Shown here piece by piece: positions 8,189 through 16,205 of a DNA stretch of 64,000 nucleotides. Under the pieces are notes generated by a model that was given only the letters and a program-made list of their open reading frames with translations, ran no database searches and was not told the origin of the DNA. Source of the DNA: Lachnospiraceae bacterium (GTDB lineage: Bacteria; Bacillota_A; Clostridia; Lachnospirales; Lachnospiraceae); assembly GCA_018365895.1 (NCBI GenBank), contig JAGZJD010000001.1:49239-113238 (forward strand). The letters run 5' to 3'. How positions within the stretch are numbered: position 1 is the stretch's first letter; the number at the start of each line of letters is the position of its first letter. Made by a program: the position numbers and the translations under genes.

Positions 8189-9526
8189 TTACTTACGCTG
8201 TTTTGGATCAAATGCATCTCTCAGACCATCACTGAATAAGTTAAATGTCAAAATGGTTACTGAAATCGCAATTGCTGGAAATACCATCTGATATGGATAC
8301 ACATAAATTCCAGCTAATGCGTCATTACAAAGCGTACCCCAGGAAGCCATCGGTGCTGAAATACCAAGACCTACAAAACTCAAAAATGCTTCATTAAAAA
8401 TAGCACTCGGAATCTGCATTGCGATATTTACCATAATCGGTCCCATCATATTTGGAATCAAATGTTTAATGATAATTCGTTTTGTATCGGCCCCTGTTAC
8501 AATAGCTGCCTTAACAAACTCCTGTTGTTTTAAAGTTAAAACCTGTCCTCTGACAATTCGGGCCATTTTTACCCAGAATGTCAATCCTAGTGCTAAAATA
8601 ATAGATGTAATACCAGGACCAACTACAACCATAATTAAAATAACATAAAGTGTCATCGGAATAGAATCTAATACGTCTATCACACGCATCATAATGTTAT
8701 CAACTGCCCCGCCACAATACCCTGCTATAGCACCGTAAAAAACTCCTACAACAAAGTTGATGAATGCTGCAAAGAAACCAACAAGAAGCGAAATACGTGC
8801 TCCATATACGACACGAATAAATAGATCTCGTCCAAGACCATCTGTTCCAAGCAAATATGTTTTATTTCTAAGTTTCTCTTGATTTGTAAGTTCCTTTCCA
8901 TCACTGGAAACTAATGTACGTTGAATTTTATTTTCCAGAATATTTTTTGCTTCTTCTACAGTAACTTCTGTTGTGTCAGTTCCTGCAAAATATTCTTCTA
9001 AATATGTAATTCCTTTAATATTGATTTTATTTAAGCCTTTTTTTGCCGCTTTCTTTTCTATTTTTTTGAATTCTTTACTTGCTTCTGAATAAGCACTGTA
9101 ATCGACACAAATTTCACTTCCATTAACCTCGAAATAGTTTTTCTTTGCTGTCATGTCCTTATTTTTCGCTTCTGCAAGTCCCTCAAGATTTCCCTTTTTA
9201 TCCACGACAACAACCGTATATTGTGGTGTTACATATATATTTTTTCCATTTTCTAAAGGATATACTTTCATCACAACCGGAATATTGGCTAATTCCAAAT
9301 CTTGTGTTTTATAATCATATTTCCAAAACATTGGAATAAAAATGGCCCCAAGCGTAAGAACTATAATTATAATTAAAGATAAAATCGCTATTTTGTTAGA
9401 TTTTAATCTTCTCCATCCATCTTGTAGAAATGTAAGACTTGGACGTTCCATCTTTTCTGCATTTTTTTCATCCTGCTCTAATGGAGTCCATAATTCTGGA
9501 GAAATATTGCTGTTTTTTTCCTTCAT
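8189..9526 (-). CDS. oppC: Peptide ABC transporter permease OppC with a large extracytoplasmic insertion
   Basis: A 445-residue inner-membrane permease. OppC/DppC proteins are usually about 300 residues. The core is normal: TM1 near residues 46-67, LGTDGLGRDLFIRVVYGARISL near 225, and the coupling motif KAAIVTGADTKRIIIKHLIPN. Between TM1 and TM2 there is an extra domain of roughly 140 residues, lysine-rich and with repeated valine/tyrosine strands (VYPLENGKNIYVTPQYTVVV), that should lie outside the membrane near the binding protein. Such insertions occur in some Clostridia OppC proteins but their role is unknown to me. It lies 16 bases after oppB. Confidence 0.9.
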   Translation of the reverse strand: MKEKNSNISPELWTPLEQDEKNAEKMERPSLTFLQDGWRRLKSNKIAILSLIIIIVLTLGAIFIPMFWKYDYKTQDLELANIPVVMKVYPLENGKNIYVTPQYTVVVVDKKGNLEGLAEAKNKDMTAKKNYFEVNGSEICVDYSAYSEASKEFKKIEKKAAKKGLNKINIKGITYLEEYFAGTDTTEVTVEEAKNILENKIQRTLVSSDGKELTNQEKLRNKTYLLGTDGLGRDLFIRVVYGARISLLVGFFAAFINFVVGVFYGAIAGYCGGAVDNIMMRVIDVLDSIPMTLYVILIMVVVGPGITSIILALGLTFWVKMARIVRGQVLTLKQQEFVKAAIVTGADTKRIIIKHLIPNMMGPIMVNIAMQIPSAIFNEAFLSFVGLGISAPMASWGTLCNDALAGIYVYPYQMVFPAIAISVTILTFNLFSDGLRDAFDPKQRK

Positions 9527-9542
9527 ACTTTAATCACCTATT

Positions 9543-10460
9543 TTATTGATATTTAATACGTGGATCAATTAATACATATAAAATGTCGACTACCAAAATA
9601 CAAATTACAAGTATAATTGAGAAGAATACTGTAATTCCCATAATTAATGTATAGTCTCGGTTAAGAATACTATTGGTAAACAAGTTTCCAATTCCCGGAA
9701 TACCAAATACTTTTTCAACAACGAAAGATCCTGTAATTAGCGCCGCAAACATTGGTCCAATATAAGTTACTACCGGAAGAAGTGAGTTTCTCAATGCATG
9801 CTTTCCAAGCACTTTCCACTCTGGAAGTCCTTTTGCCCTTGCTGTACGGATATAATCCTGATTCAAAACATCAAGCGTGGAAGTTCTTGTAAGACGAACA
9901 ATATATGCCAATGAGAACAGAGCACTGACTACAACCGGTCCAATATATCCTTTCCAACTATCAACTCCATAAGATGGCACCAAATTTAATATTTTACTAA
10001 ACAAAAACAAGAATCCTGTTGCAAAAACAAAGCTCGGAATAGTAGCTCCCAATGTTGATAGTATCATCAATAATCTATCTATAAACTTATTTTGTCGCAA
10101 AGCTGCAATGATTCCAAAAAATACTCCAAATATCAAAATGACTCCCGATGCCCAAATTCCTATTGCTAATGAATATGGAAATCCTGCTGAAATAATATCA
10201 TTTGTTGTAAGTCCCTTTTTCATAAATGAGATACCGAAATCACCATGCAGATAATTCCATAAATATGTTCCATACTGTTCTATTGGTGGTCTATCAAGTC
10301 CATATTTTGCTTTCATATTTGCAATAATTACCGGATCATTCATCTTTTCACTGGCAAATGGATCACCAGGAATCGCATTCATTAAAATAAATGTTAGCGT
10401 CATAATGAACCAAATTGTAATAATTGCAGAAATTACTCTTTTTATTACATATCTCAGCAT
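9543..10460 (-). CDS. oppB: Peptide ABC transporter permease OppB
   Basis: A 305-residue permease with six transmembrane segments. It has the OppB N-terminal signature (LRYVIKRVISAI...FILMNAIPGDPF), KYGLDRPPIEQYGTYL, and the coupling region RTARAKGLPEWKVLGKHALRNSLLP. With OppC it forms the channel for short peptides. It starts after AGAGGAG and is separated from oppA by a 69-base gap holding a hairpin. Confidence 0.94.
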   Translation of the reverse strand: MLRYVIKRVISAIITIWFIMTLTFILMNAIPGDPFASEKMNDPVIIANMKAKYGLDRPPIEQYGTYLWNYLHGDFGISFMKKGLTTNDIISAGFPYSLAIGIWASGVILIFGVFFGIIAALRQNKFIDRLLMILSTLGATIPSFVFATGFLFLFSKILNLVPSYGVDSWKGYIGPVVVSALFSLAYIVRLTRTSTLDVLNQDYIRTARAKGLPEWKVLGKHALRNSLLPVVTYIGPMFAALITGSFVVEKVFGIPGIGNLFTNSILNRDYTLIMGITVFFSIILVICILVVDILYVLIDPRIKYQ

Positions 10461-10481
10461 ATTACTTCTCCTCTAATAATA

Positions 10482-10516
10482 GGGAGACCGAAAAGCAAAG
10501 CACTTTCCGGTCTTCC
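10482..10516 (-). other. Intercistronic hairpin between oppA and oppB
   Basis: On the minus strand AGACCGGAAAG, a 7-base loop and CTTTTCGGTCT form an 11-bp stem with one wobble pair, and the flanking bases extend it. No T-run follows, so it is probably not a full terminator. Stem-loops in this place commonly stabilise the binding-protein message or cause partial termination, giving more OppA than permease; that role is inferred. Confidence 0.6.
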
Positions 10517-10529
10517 TAAAAATTAAAAA

Positions 10530-12269
10530 CTACTCAACGATTTCTGCGTGGCTAAACATAAAGGAATTACCTAATGTACGTTCAACACTTTCTACATTAT
10601 CTTCGTTTACAAGAGCTACGAAAGATGGATAATAAAGCGCAGTTACAGGTACATCTTCCATAAGAGCTTTCTCTGCTGCCACCCATGCATTATCTCTTTC
10701 CTCACCCAATGATGCCGTTGCTTTATCAAATGCTTCATCAAATGCTTTATTTCCTGGATTTAATGTTGTATCATGAGGAGCTCCTTTGTACTCTTGCCAT
10801 CTCCACTGACATGTATTGTTTCCATTCTGAGAATAGAATAATTTAATCAGTCCACTGGCATCATACGGATTATTTGTCCATCCGCCAGGAGCCATCTGAT
10901 AATCACCTTTGCTCTTTGTAGATTGGAATACGCTGGACTCTTCTGCACGAAGTTTTACTTTAATATTTAAGTTTGTCTCAAGCATTTGTTGAATTGCTTC
11001 ACAAAGTCTCTTGTTCTTTTCACTGTTAGCATATGCAAGTTCTACTTCCGGGAACCCTTCTCCATTTGGATAACCAGCTTCTGCAAGCTCTTTCTGAGCT
11101 GCTTCTACATTAGCCTGACGTGGATTAATACCATATTCTTCTGCCGGATAACCATCTTCTTCCATTACACGGAAAGAAGAACCATCTGTCTTCTGACAAG
11201 TTGGAGCAATAAATCCGCTTGCCGGTACAGAACCGTCTTTTAATACCTGTTCTGTAATCTGTTTTCTATCAATAGCCATTGCAACTGCTTTTCTTACATG
11301 AAGGTTATCGAATGGTGCTTTATCAACATTAAAGTTCAAGAACTGTGCACCAGTATCTGCACCAACGATTACATATGGATCCTCTGCTACAATCTGAGGA
11401 ATCTGTTCTGCCGGAAGATGATCCATAACATCCACTTCTCCTGCCTGATATGCCTGATATGCAGTATTATCATCAGCAATAATAACTGCTTTGATGCCAG
11501 GGAGCTTTACTTCATCCGCTGCATAATAGTTTGGATTTTTCTTAAACAACATATGTGAACCCACTTGATATTCTTCTAGGAAGAATGGTCCATTACTCAC
11601 AGCAGTTTCTGGCTTCTTTTCCCAACCTTCACCTGCTTTTTCGACTACTTCTTGCTTAATTGGAAGATACACATCATTAGCAACTAACTGTGGGAAGAAT
11701 GGTGTTGCATTTTTAAGAACAACTTCAAATGTATAATCATCAATAGCCGTTGCTTTGATGTCTTCATATTTTCCTGTTCCATCAAAGTATTCCTGACCAC
11801 CTACAACATAGTCCGTAATCGCCTGAAGTGCTTCAGATGCAAAATTCGGGTCACACATTCTTCTCCATGAATATTCAAAATCTTTTGCTGTAACATTACT
11901 TCCATCAGACCACTTTGCATCTTTTCTTAAATGGAATGTATATGTTTTTCCGTCCTCTGATACATCCCATTTTTCAGCCATACCCGGTCTAAAACCATCT
12001 GCTGTAGATACTGTAAGCCCTTCAAATAACTGTTTTACAATTCCATCAGAAACAGATTCTGAGTTATTTGTCGGATCCCACTGCTTCGGTTCAGAATATA
12101 ATCTCCAGATTAAATATCTTTCTTCGCTTTGTTCTGGTTCTTCTTTCTGAGTCTCTTCTTGTTTTGCAGATTCATTTTGTGGTTCATTTGTTTTCTTACT
12201 ACCACACCCTGCAAGACTACCAGCAATCAATGTTGCCGCCAAAAACAATGCTAATGTTTTCTTTTTCAT
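10530..12269 (-). CDS. oppA: Peptide-binding lipoprotein OppA/DppA
   Basis: A 579-residue extracytoplasmic solute-binding protein of family 5. The signal peptide ends in lipobox LAGC (Cys21), so it is a lipoprotein tethered outside the membrane. The acidic Glu/Gln linker (KQEETQKEEPEQSEE) is followed by the family-5 body: LRKDAKWSDGSNVTAKDFEYSWRR-like start motif, NGPFFLEEYQ, and FNVDKAPFDNLHVRKAVAMAID. It is first in the leftward operon, downstream of the promoter at 12356-12384. Its ligand is unknown; the neighbouring D-residue peptidases and C-S lyases make unusual peptides likely. Confidence 0.94.
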   Translation of the reverse strand: MKKKTLALFLAATLIAGSLAGCGSKKTNEPQNESAKQEETQKEEPEQSEERYLIWRLYSEPKQWDPTNNSESVSDGIVKQLFEGLTVSTADGFRPGMAEKWDVSEDGKTYTFHLRKDAKWSDGSNVTAKDFEYSWRRMCDPNFASEALQAITDYVVGGQEYFDGTGKYEDIKATAIDDYTFEVVLKNATPFFPQLVANDVYLPIKQEVVEKAGEGWEKKPETAVSNGPFFLEEYQVGSHMLFKKNPNYYAADEVKLPGIKAVIIADDNTAYQAYQAGEVDVMDHLPAEQIPQIVAEDPYVIVGADTGAQFLNFNVDKAPFDNLHVRKAVAMAIDRKQITEQVLKDGSVPASGFIAPTCQKTDGSSFRVMEEDGYPAEEYGINPRQANVEAAQKELAEAGYPNGEGFPEVELAYANSEKNKRLCEAIQQMLETNLNIKVKLRAEESSVFQSTKSKGDYQMAPGGWTNNPYDASGLIKLFYSQNGNNTCQWRWQEYKGAPHDTTLNPGNKAFDEAFDKATASLGEERDNAWVAAEKALMEDVPVTALYYPSFVALVNEDNVESVERTLGNSFMFSHAEIVE

Positions 12270-12297
12270 ACGCTTTCCTCCTTCTCATCCATTCTTT

Positions 12298-12319
12298 AAG
12301 TTTTCCGAAAAAGAAACTT
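12298..12319. promoter_or_regulatory. Inverted repeat in the oppA leader
   Basis: AAGTTT (12298-12303) and AAACTT (12314-12319) form a small inverted repeat between the oppA promoter and its ribosome site. It could be a second operator or a weak leader hairpin. Support is only the symmetry. Confidence 0.3.
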
Positions 12320-12355
12320 ACCGTGTTTTTTATTCACAGTATAAATATTACTCGT

Positions 12356-12417
12356 AGTATAATTTATTTTGTACATTATGTCAATATCTTGACATATATT
12401 TTTTATTGTTCTATAAT
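12356..12417. promoter_or_regulatory. Divergent promoters sharing one palindromic operator
   Basis: Rightward promoter: TTGACA (12389-12394), 17-base spacer, TATAAT (12412-12417), driving the M55 peptidase operon. Leftward promoter: TTGACA (minus strand, 12379-12384), 17-base spacer, TATACT (12356-12361), driving oppA. Both -35 boxes lie in one palindrome, TATGTCAA-TATC-TTGACATA (12377-12396; 8-bp arms). A dimeric repressor bound there would block both promoters together. The XRE-cupin protein encoded in the rightward operon is the obvious candidate. Confidence 0.85.
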
Positions 12418-12481
12418 ATTTATACAATTATTGTTTTGTTTTATCTATAAGTAATTCAACAAATAAAAGGAGGATTATTCT

Positions 12482-13336
12482 ATGAAGAAAGCCCTGAAAA
12501 TCTATATTTCTATTGACATGGAAGGAATGGCTGGCATTACCTCACCATCCCAAGAACGTGAAGAAGTTCCTTCATTTCGACGCGCTCTGCATAATCAAGT
12601 TCATTGGATTATAGAAGGAATTCAAGCTTCTTCCAGAAACGATGACGTAGAAGAAATCACTATTTCCGATTCTCACGGAAATGGAACTAATCTTTCTTAT
12701 GATGAACTTTGCCAAATGGATGAACGTATCAGCTTAGTTAGCGGTTCTCCAAGAAGGCAGTTTATGATGTCATGTCTGGATGAAACTTATGATGTTGTTT
12801 TCCTTGCTGGTTACCATGCAGGCCCTGGGGAATGTTTTGCCAATATGGATCACAGCTTCTATGGAAAAGTTGTTTCCAGCCTTAAAATCAACGGAATATA
12901 TATGAATGAAAGCACAACAAATGCTGCATTAGCTGCTTCTTACAATGTTCCTGTTGGTCTTGTCATCGGAGATTCCGGCCTTTACAAACAACTTATCGAA
13001 AAAGAAATGATGCCCTGGGTCAAATTTGTCACTACAAAAGAAGCTTTATCCCGCTATGCGGCAAAATTCCCACCACAAAAGGTTCTAAGAGAAAAAACCA
13101 TTTCCGCAGTAAAAGAAGTTCTTGCTTCTGATTTAAAATCTATTCCTTTATATGAAGTAACAACTCCAATCACTCTTGGATTTGAATTTAAATCAACTGG
13201 AATGACAGATACCGTTGCCCAGATACCACATATGAAACGTTTAAGTGGTACAGAAGTAGAAATCACTTGCAGCGATATGCACGAATTAGAATGTGGTATT
13301 TCTGCTATTACCGGTCTCGCCGGAACATCGAACTAA
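12482..13336 (+). CDS. M55 family D-aminopeptidase (DppA-like)
   Basis: A 284-residue zinc peptidase of family M55, whose type member, B. subtilis DppA, removes N-terminal D-amino acids, for example from D-Ala-D-Ala. The metal-site motifs are IDMEGMAGI near residue 11, DSHGNG near 63, and GYHAG near 103, plus the family motif MNESTTNAALA. AAGGAGG precedes the ATG. It is the first gene of the rightward operon and is paired through a shared operator with the opp importer. In B. subtilis dppA is likewise linked to a dipeptide importer, which supports peptide scavenging. Confidence 0.92.
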   Translation: MKKALKIYISIDMEGMAGITSPSQEREEVPSFRRALHNQVHWIIEGIQASSRNDDVEEITISDSHGNGTNLSYDELCQMDERISLVSGSPRRQFMMSCLDETYDVVFLAGYHAGPGECFANMDHSFYGKVVSSLKINGIYMNESTTNAALAASYNVPVGLVIGDSGLYKQLIEKEMMPWVKFVTTKEALSRYAAKFPPQKVLREKTISAVKEVLASDLKSIPLYEVTTPITLGFEFKSTGMTDTVAQIPHMKRLSGTEVEITCSDMHELECGISAITGLAGTSN

Positions 13337-13376
13337 TTTTAAATTTTATCATAACACTATTAGGAGGATAACAAAA

Positions 13377-14540
13377 ATGGGAAAATATAATTTTGATGAA
13401 GTAATCGATAGACATGGTACAGCATGCAATAAATGGGAATATAATATTCCCGAAGGCATTTTACCTATGTGGGTTGCAGATATGGATTTCGCGGCAGCTC
13501 CTGAAATTCGCGAAGCAATGCAGAAGCGCTTAAATCATCCGGTTTATGGCTATACACATCACAGTAAAGAATTAAAAGATGCTATCGTATCTTGGGTAAG
13601 CAGACGCTATCACTGGGATATCCAAAGTGAATGGCTAGGTTTTAGCCCTGGTGTTGTTCCTGCTCTCGTTATGAGTCTTCTATCTCTTACAACACCTGGT
13701 GATCGTGTAGTGATTATGACTCCTGTCTACCATCCATTCTATTCTTCTATTGAAGAAAATGGACGTGTCATCATTAATCATCAGTTAGACTGCGACGAAA
13801 ACGGACGCTATTCTATCAACTTCGACCGTTTAGAAGCCCAGATTGATAATCGCTGCAAAGCAATTATGATGTGCAACCCTCACAATCCAGCCGGTCGCGT
13901 ATGGACGAAAGAAGAGCTTCTGAAAGTTGCAAAAATTGCTGAACGCCATGAACTTTATATCATCTCAGATGAAATTCATGCAGATTTCGTATATGGTGGA
14001 AAGCACCACACACCTATGGCATCTGTATCTGAATACGCAATGAACCATACAATTACTGCCTTTGCACCAAGTAAAACTTTTAATGTTGCCGGCTTGTGCC
14101 AATCTTATGTGGTTATTCCTAATAAGAAATTATTCAATGCTTATAACGCAACTTACAATGCATTTGATTTGGGTGATAACATCTTCGGAATGACTGCACT
14201 TACTGCTGCATATACAAAAGGCGAAGAATGGCTTGAAGAAATGCTGCAATATCTTGAAGCTAACAGAGATTTTACAGTGAAATATATCGAAGAAAATATT
14301 CCTGAAATCCGCATCTGGTCACCGGAAGGTACTTATTTATTATGGCTCGATTGCGCAAAACTCAATTTAGAAAATGATGACTTAAATCAGTTTTTCTTAG
14401 AAAAAGCAAAAGTAAAAATGAATCCTGGTTATCGCTTTGGCGCTCAGTGCAGTACATATATGAGATTAAACATTGGTTGTCCACGCGCGCAGTTACAGGA
14501 AGCACTTGCCCGTATTGAAAAAGCAATTAAAAACCGCTAA
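13377..14540 (+). CDS. MalY/PatB-family PLP-dependent C-S beta-lyase (second copy)
   Basis: A 387-residue relative of MalY and PatB. The start at 13377 (MGKYNFDEVIDRHG) follows TAGGAGGA; a longer in-frame reading begins inside the M55 gene and was discarded. Motifs are LPMWVADMDFAAAPEI, NPHNPAGRVW, SDEIHADFVY, and the lysine in APSKTFNVAG. It should cleave a carbon-sulfur bond of cystathionine, lanthionine or a cysteine S-conjugate. Two divergent copies in one regulon suggest two substrates, or distinct steps, rather than a dosage effect. Confidence 0.88.
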   Translation: MGKYNFDEVIDRHGTACNKWEYNIPEGILPMWVADMDFAAAPEIREAMQKRLNHPVYGYTHHSKELKDAIVSWVSRRYHWDIQSEWLGFSPGVVPALVMSLLSLTTPGDRVVIMTPVYHPFYSSIEENGRVIINHQLDCDENGRYSINFDRLEAQIDNRCKAIMMCNPHNPAGRVWTKEELLKVAKIAERHELYIISDEIHADFVYGGKHHTPMASVSEYAMNHTITAFAPSKTFNVAGLCQSYVVIPNKKLFNAYNATYNAFDLGDNIFGMTALTAAYTKGEEWLEEMLQYLEANRDFTVKYIEENIPEIRIWSPEGTYLLWLDCAKLNLENDDLNQFFLEKAKVKMNPGYRFGAQCSTYMRLNIGCPRAQLQEALARIEKAIKNR

Positions 14541-14546
14541 TTTTAA

Positions 14547-14599
14547 TTCTCGAATCTCGAAAGGGGAGTGGGAATATGTATGGAAACCGAATTCGAGAA
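14547..14599 (+). repeat. Inverted repeat enclosing the start of the XRE-cupin gene
   Basis: TTCTCGAAT (14547-14555) and ATTCGAGAA (14591-14599) are perfect 9-bp complementary arms with a 35-base loop holding the ribosome site (GGGGAG) and ATG at 14576. In RNA the stem could limit translation of the regulator; in DNA it could be an operator. A second TCTCGAA follows the first arm directly. Confidence 0.5.
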
Positions 14600-15169
14600 A
14601 TGCGGAAAAAAAGAGGTCTAACGCTTAAGGAAGTAGCTGAGGCAACTGGATATACGATAGGACATATCTCACAAATTGAACGTGATTTAAAATCGCCTTC
14701 GTTAACAGCGCTTAGAAAAATTGCTGCCTGCCTGAACTGCTCGGAAGTATGGCTTATCATGGGGGATACCGAAGCCAACTTCCAATCATCTAATAATGAG
14801 AATTCTTCAAAAGGAACTTACTTAGTTCGAAAAGAAAATAGAATACCAATGCGAATACCGGAAATCGATGTTTCCTATTCTATCTTTACACCTTCTGCAC
14901 TTCCAAATGAACAGGAAGCACAAATGACCGGATTAATTGTAAAGCTAAAACCTGATACCTGGGTTACTGAGCGTATGATTTCACATGGTAATTATGATGA
15001 GAGTATTCTGCTCCTAAAAGGGGAACTGGAACTTCGTATGGATGACAGCACTTATACTATTCATGAAGGGGATAGTTTTTATATCCCTAAAAACAGTTTA
15101 CACAACTACTTAAATACATCAGATGAAGAAGCGATTATAATCGTTTATTTCTCTCAATTAATTTATTAA
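14576..15169 (+). CDS. XRE-family transcriptional regulator with C-terminal cupin domain
   Basis: A 197-residue regulator. Residues 1-60 are a helix-turn-helix (IREMRKKRGLTLKEVAEATG...HISQIERDLKSPSLTALRKIA). Residues about 110-195 are a small cupin barrel (HGNYDESILLLKGELELRM...HEGDSFYIPKNSLHNYLNT) that probably senses a small ligand. XRE-cupin proteins often control amino-acid or peptide catabolic operons beside them. It is embedded in the rightward operon and is the likely ligand of the palindrome at 12377-12396. Regulation is inferred, not shown. Confidence 0.88.
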   Translation: MYGNRIREMRKKRGLTLKEVAEATGYTIGHISQIERDLKSPSLTALRKIAACLNCSEVWLIMGDTEANFQSSNNENSSKGTYLVRKENRIPMRIPEIDVSYSIFTPSALPNEQEAQMTGLIVKLKPDTWVTERMISHGNYDESILLLKGELELRMDDSTYTIHEGDSFYIPKNSLHNYLNTSDEEAIIIVYFSQLIY

Positions 15170-15182
15170 GGAAACTACAATT

Positions 15183-16181
15183 ATGAAATATATTATAGAT
15201 GGACATTTTGATTTGCTAAGCGATGTAGCTGTACGCCGAAAAAACGGGGAGCATAACGTCATTGAAAGATTATATTATCCTTCTTTCAAGAAAGGAAACG
15301 TTACTGGAGTTGTCGCCTCTCTTTTTGTAGACAGTCAGTATCTCCCTTATGGCGGTCTTTCCATAGCAATGGAACAGATTGCTGCTCTTCATTGTGAAAT
15401 TAATGAAAGCCCAGATCTTCTCATGCTCTGTACAAGTGCAGAAGATTTTAGAAAAGCTGCTTCCACTAATAAAGTTGGAATCCTTCTCTCTTTTGAAGGC
15501 TCAGAACCGATTTCTTCCTGCCTGATGCTGCACACATTTTATGCCGCAGGTGTAAGAGGTCTCGGACTCACATGGAGCAGACGAAATATGGCAGCTGACG
15601 GTTGTGATTTCACAGGTACTCTAAAAAAAGGCGGACTGACCAGCTTCGGAATAGATCTCGTAAAGGAAGCAGAATCTTTAAATATGATTATCGATCTTAG
15701 CCACTTAAGTGATGAAGGAGTAGATGATATATTATCAATTACATCATGCCCTGTAATTGCATCTCATTCAAATGCACGTGCAATTGCTCATAATAATAGA
15801 AATCTGAAAGATTCTCACTTAAAAGAAATTGCCAAACGCGGCGGAGTTGTCGGCTTAAATGGGTGCAGCATCATCAATGCTGATCCTGGCAGTACCCCTG
15901 ACCGAAAACAGATGATTTCACACTTAGATCATATGTTTAGCGTCATGGGAGAACAACATGTAGGATTCGGCTTTGACTTCTGTGATATTTTCCTAAAAAG
16001 CAGTTCTGCCGGAGATCTTTCAAAAATGCCTGAATATCCGTTTGATATTCTCTCCGGCGGGCACAAAGATATTCCTAACTTTCTGCAGGATTTAAAAAAT
16101 CACAATTATTCAGATGAACGCCTTTCTTTGCTCGCAGGTGAAAACTGGCTTCAGGCATTTGAAAAAATACTAAAAAATTAA
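15183..16181 (+). CDS. Membrane-dipeptidase family (M19) dipeptidase
   Basis: A 332-residue zinc peptidase of family M19, the renal dipeptidase family. Members hydrolyse dipeptides including those with a C-terminal D-residue; the mammalian enzyme cleaves cysteinylglycine and leukotriene D4. The metal motif DGHFDLL near residue 7, the bridging Glu in LLSFEGSEP near 105, IDLSHLSDEG, and SHSNARAI with a zinc-ligand His are visible. No signal peptide is seen, so it should be cytoplasmic. It lies 13 bases after the regulator and 24 before the S12 hydrolase. Confidence 0.92.
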   Translation: MKYIIDGHFDLLSDVAVRRKNGEHNVIERLYYPSFKKGNVTGVVASLFVDSQYLPYGGLSIAMEQIAALHCEINESPDLLMLCTSAEDFRKAASTNKVGILLSFEGSEPISSCLMLHTFYAAGVRGLGLTWSRRNMAADGCDFTGTLKKGGLTSFGIDLVKEAESLNMIIDLSHLSDEGVDDILSITSCPVIASHSNARAIAHNNRNLKDSHLKEIAKRGGVVGLNGCSIINADPGSTPDRKQMISHLDHMFSVMGEQHVGFGFDFCDIFLKSSSAGDLSKMPEYPFDILSGGHKDIPNFLQDLKNHNYSDERLSLLAGENWLQAFEKILKN

Positions 16182-16205
16182 TTCACGGGAAGGAGTACTT
16201 TTACA

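Noticed and set aside
4970..14540. The two MalY/PatB genes as a recent duplication
   Set aside because: Their protein sequences differ throughout and they sit in opposite operons; old paralogues or separate acquisitions.
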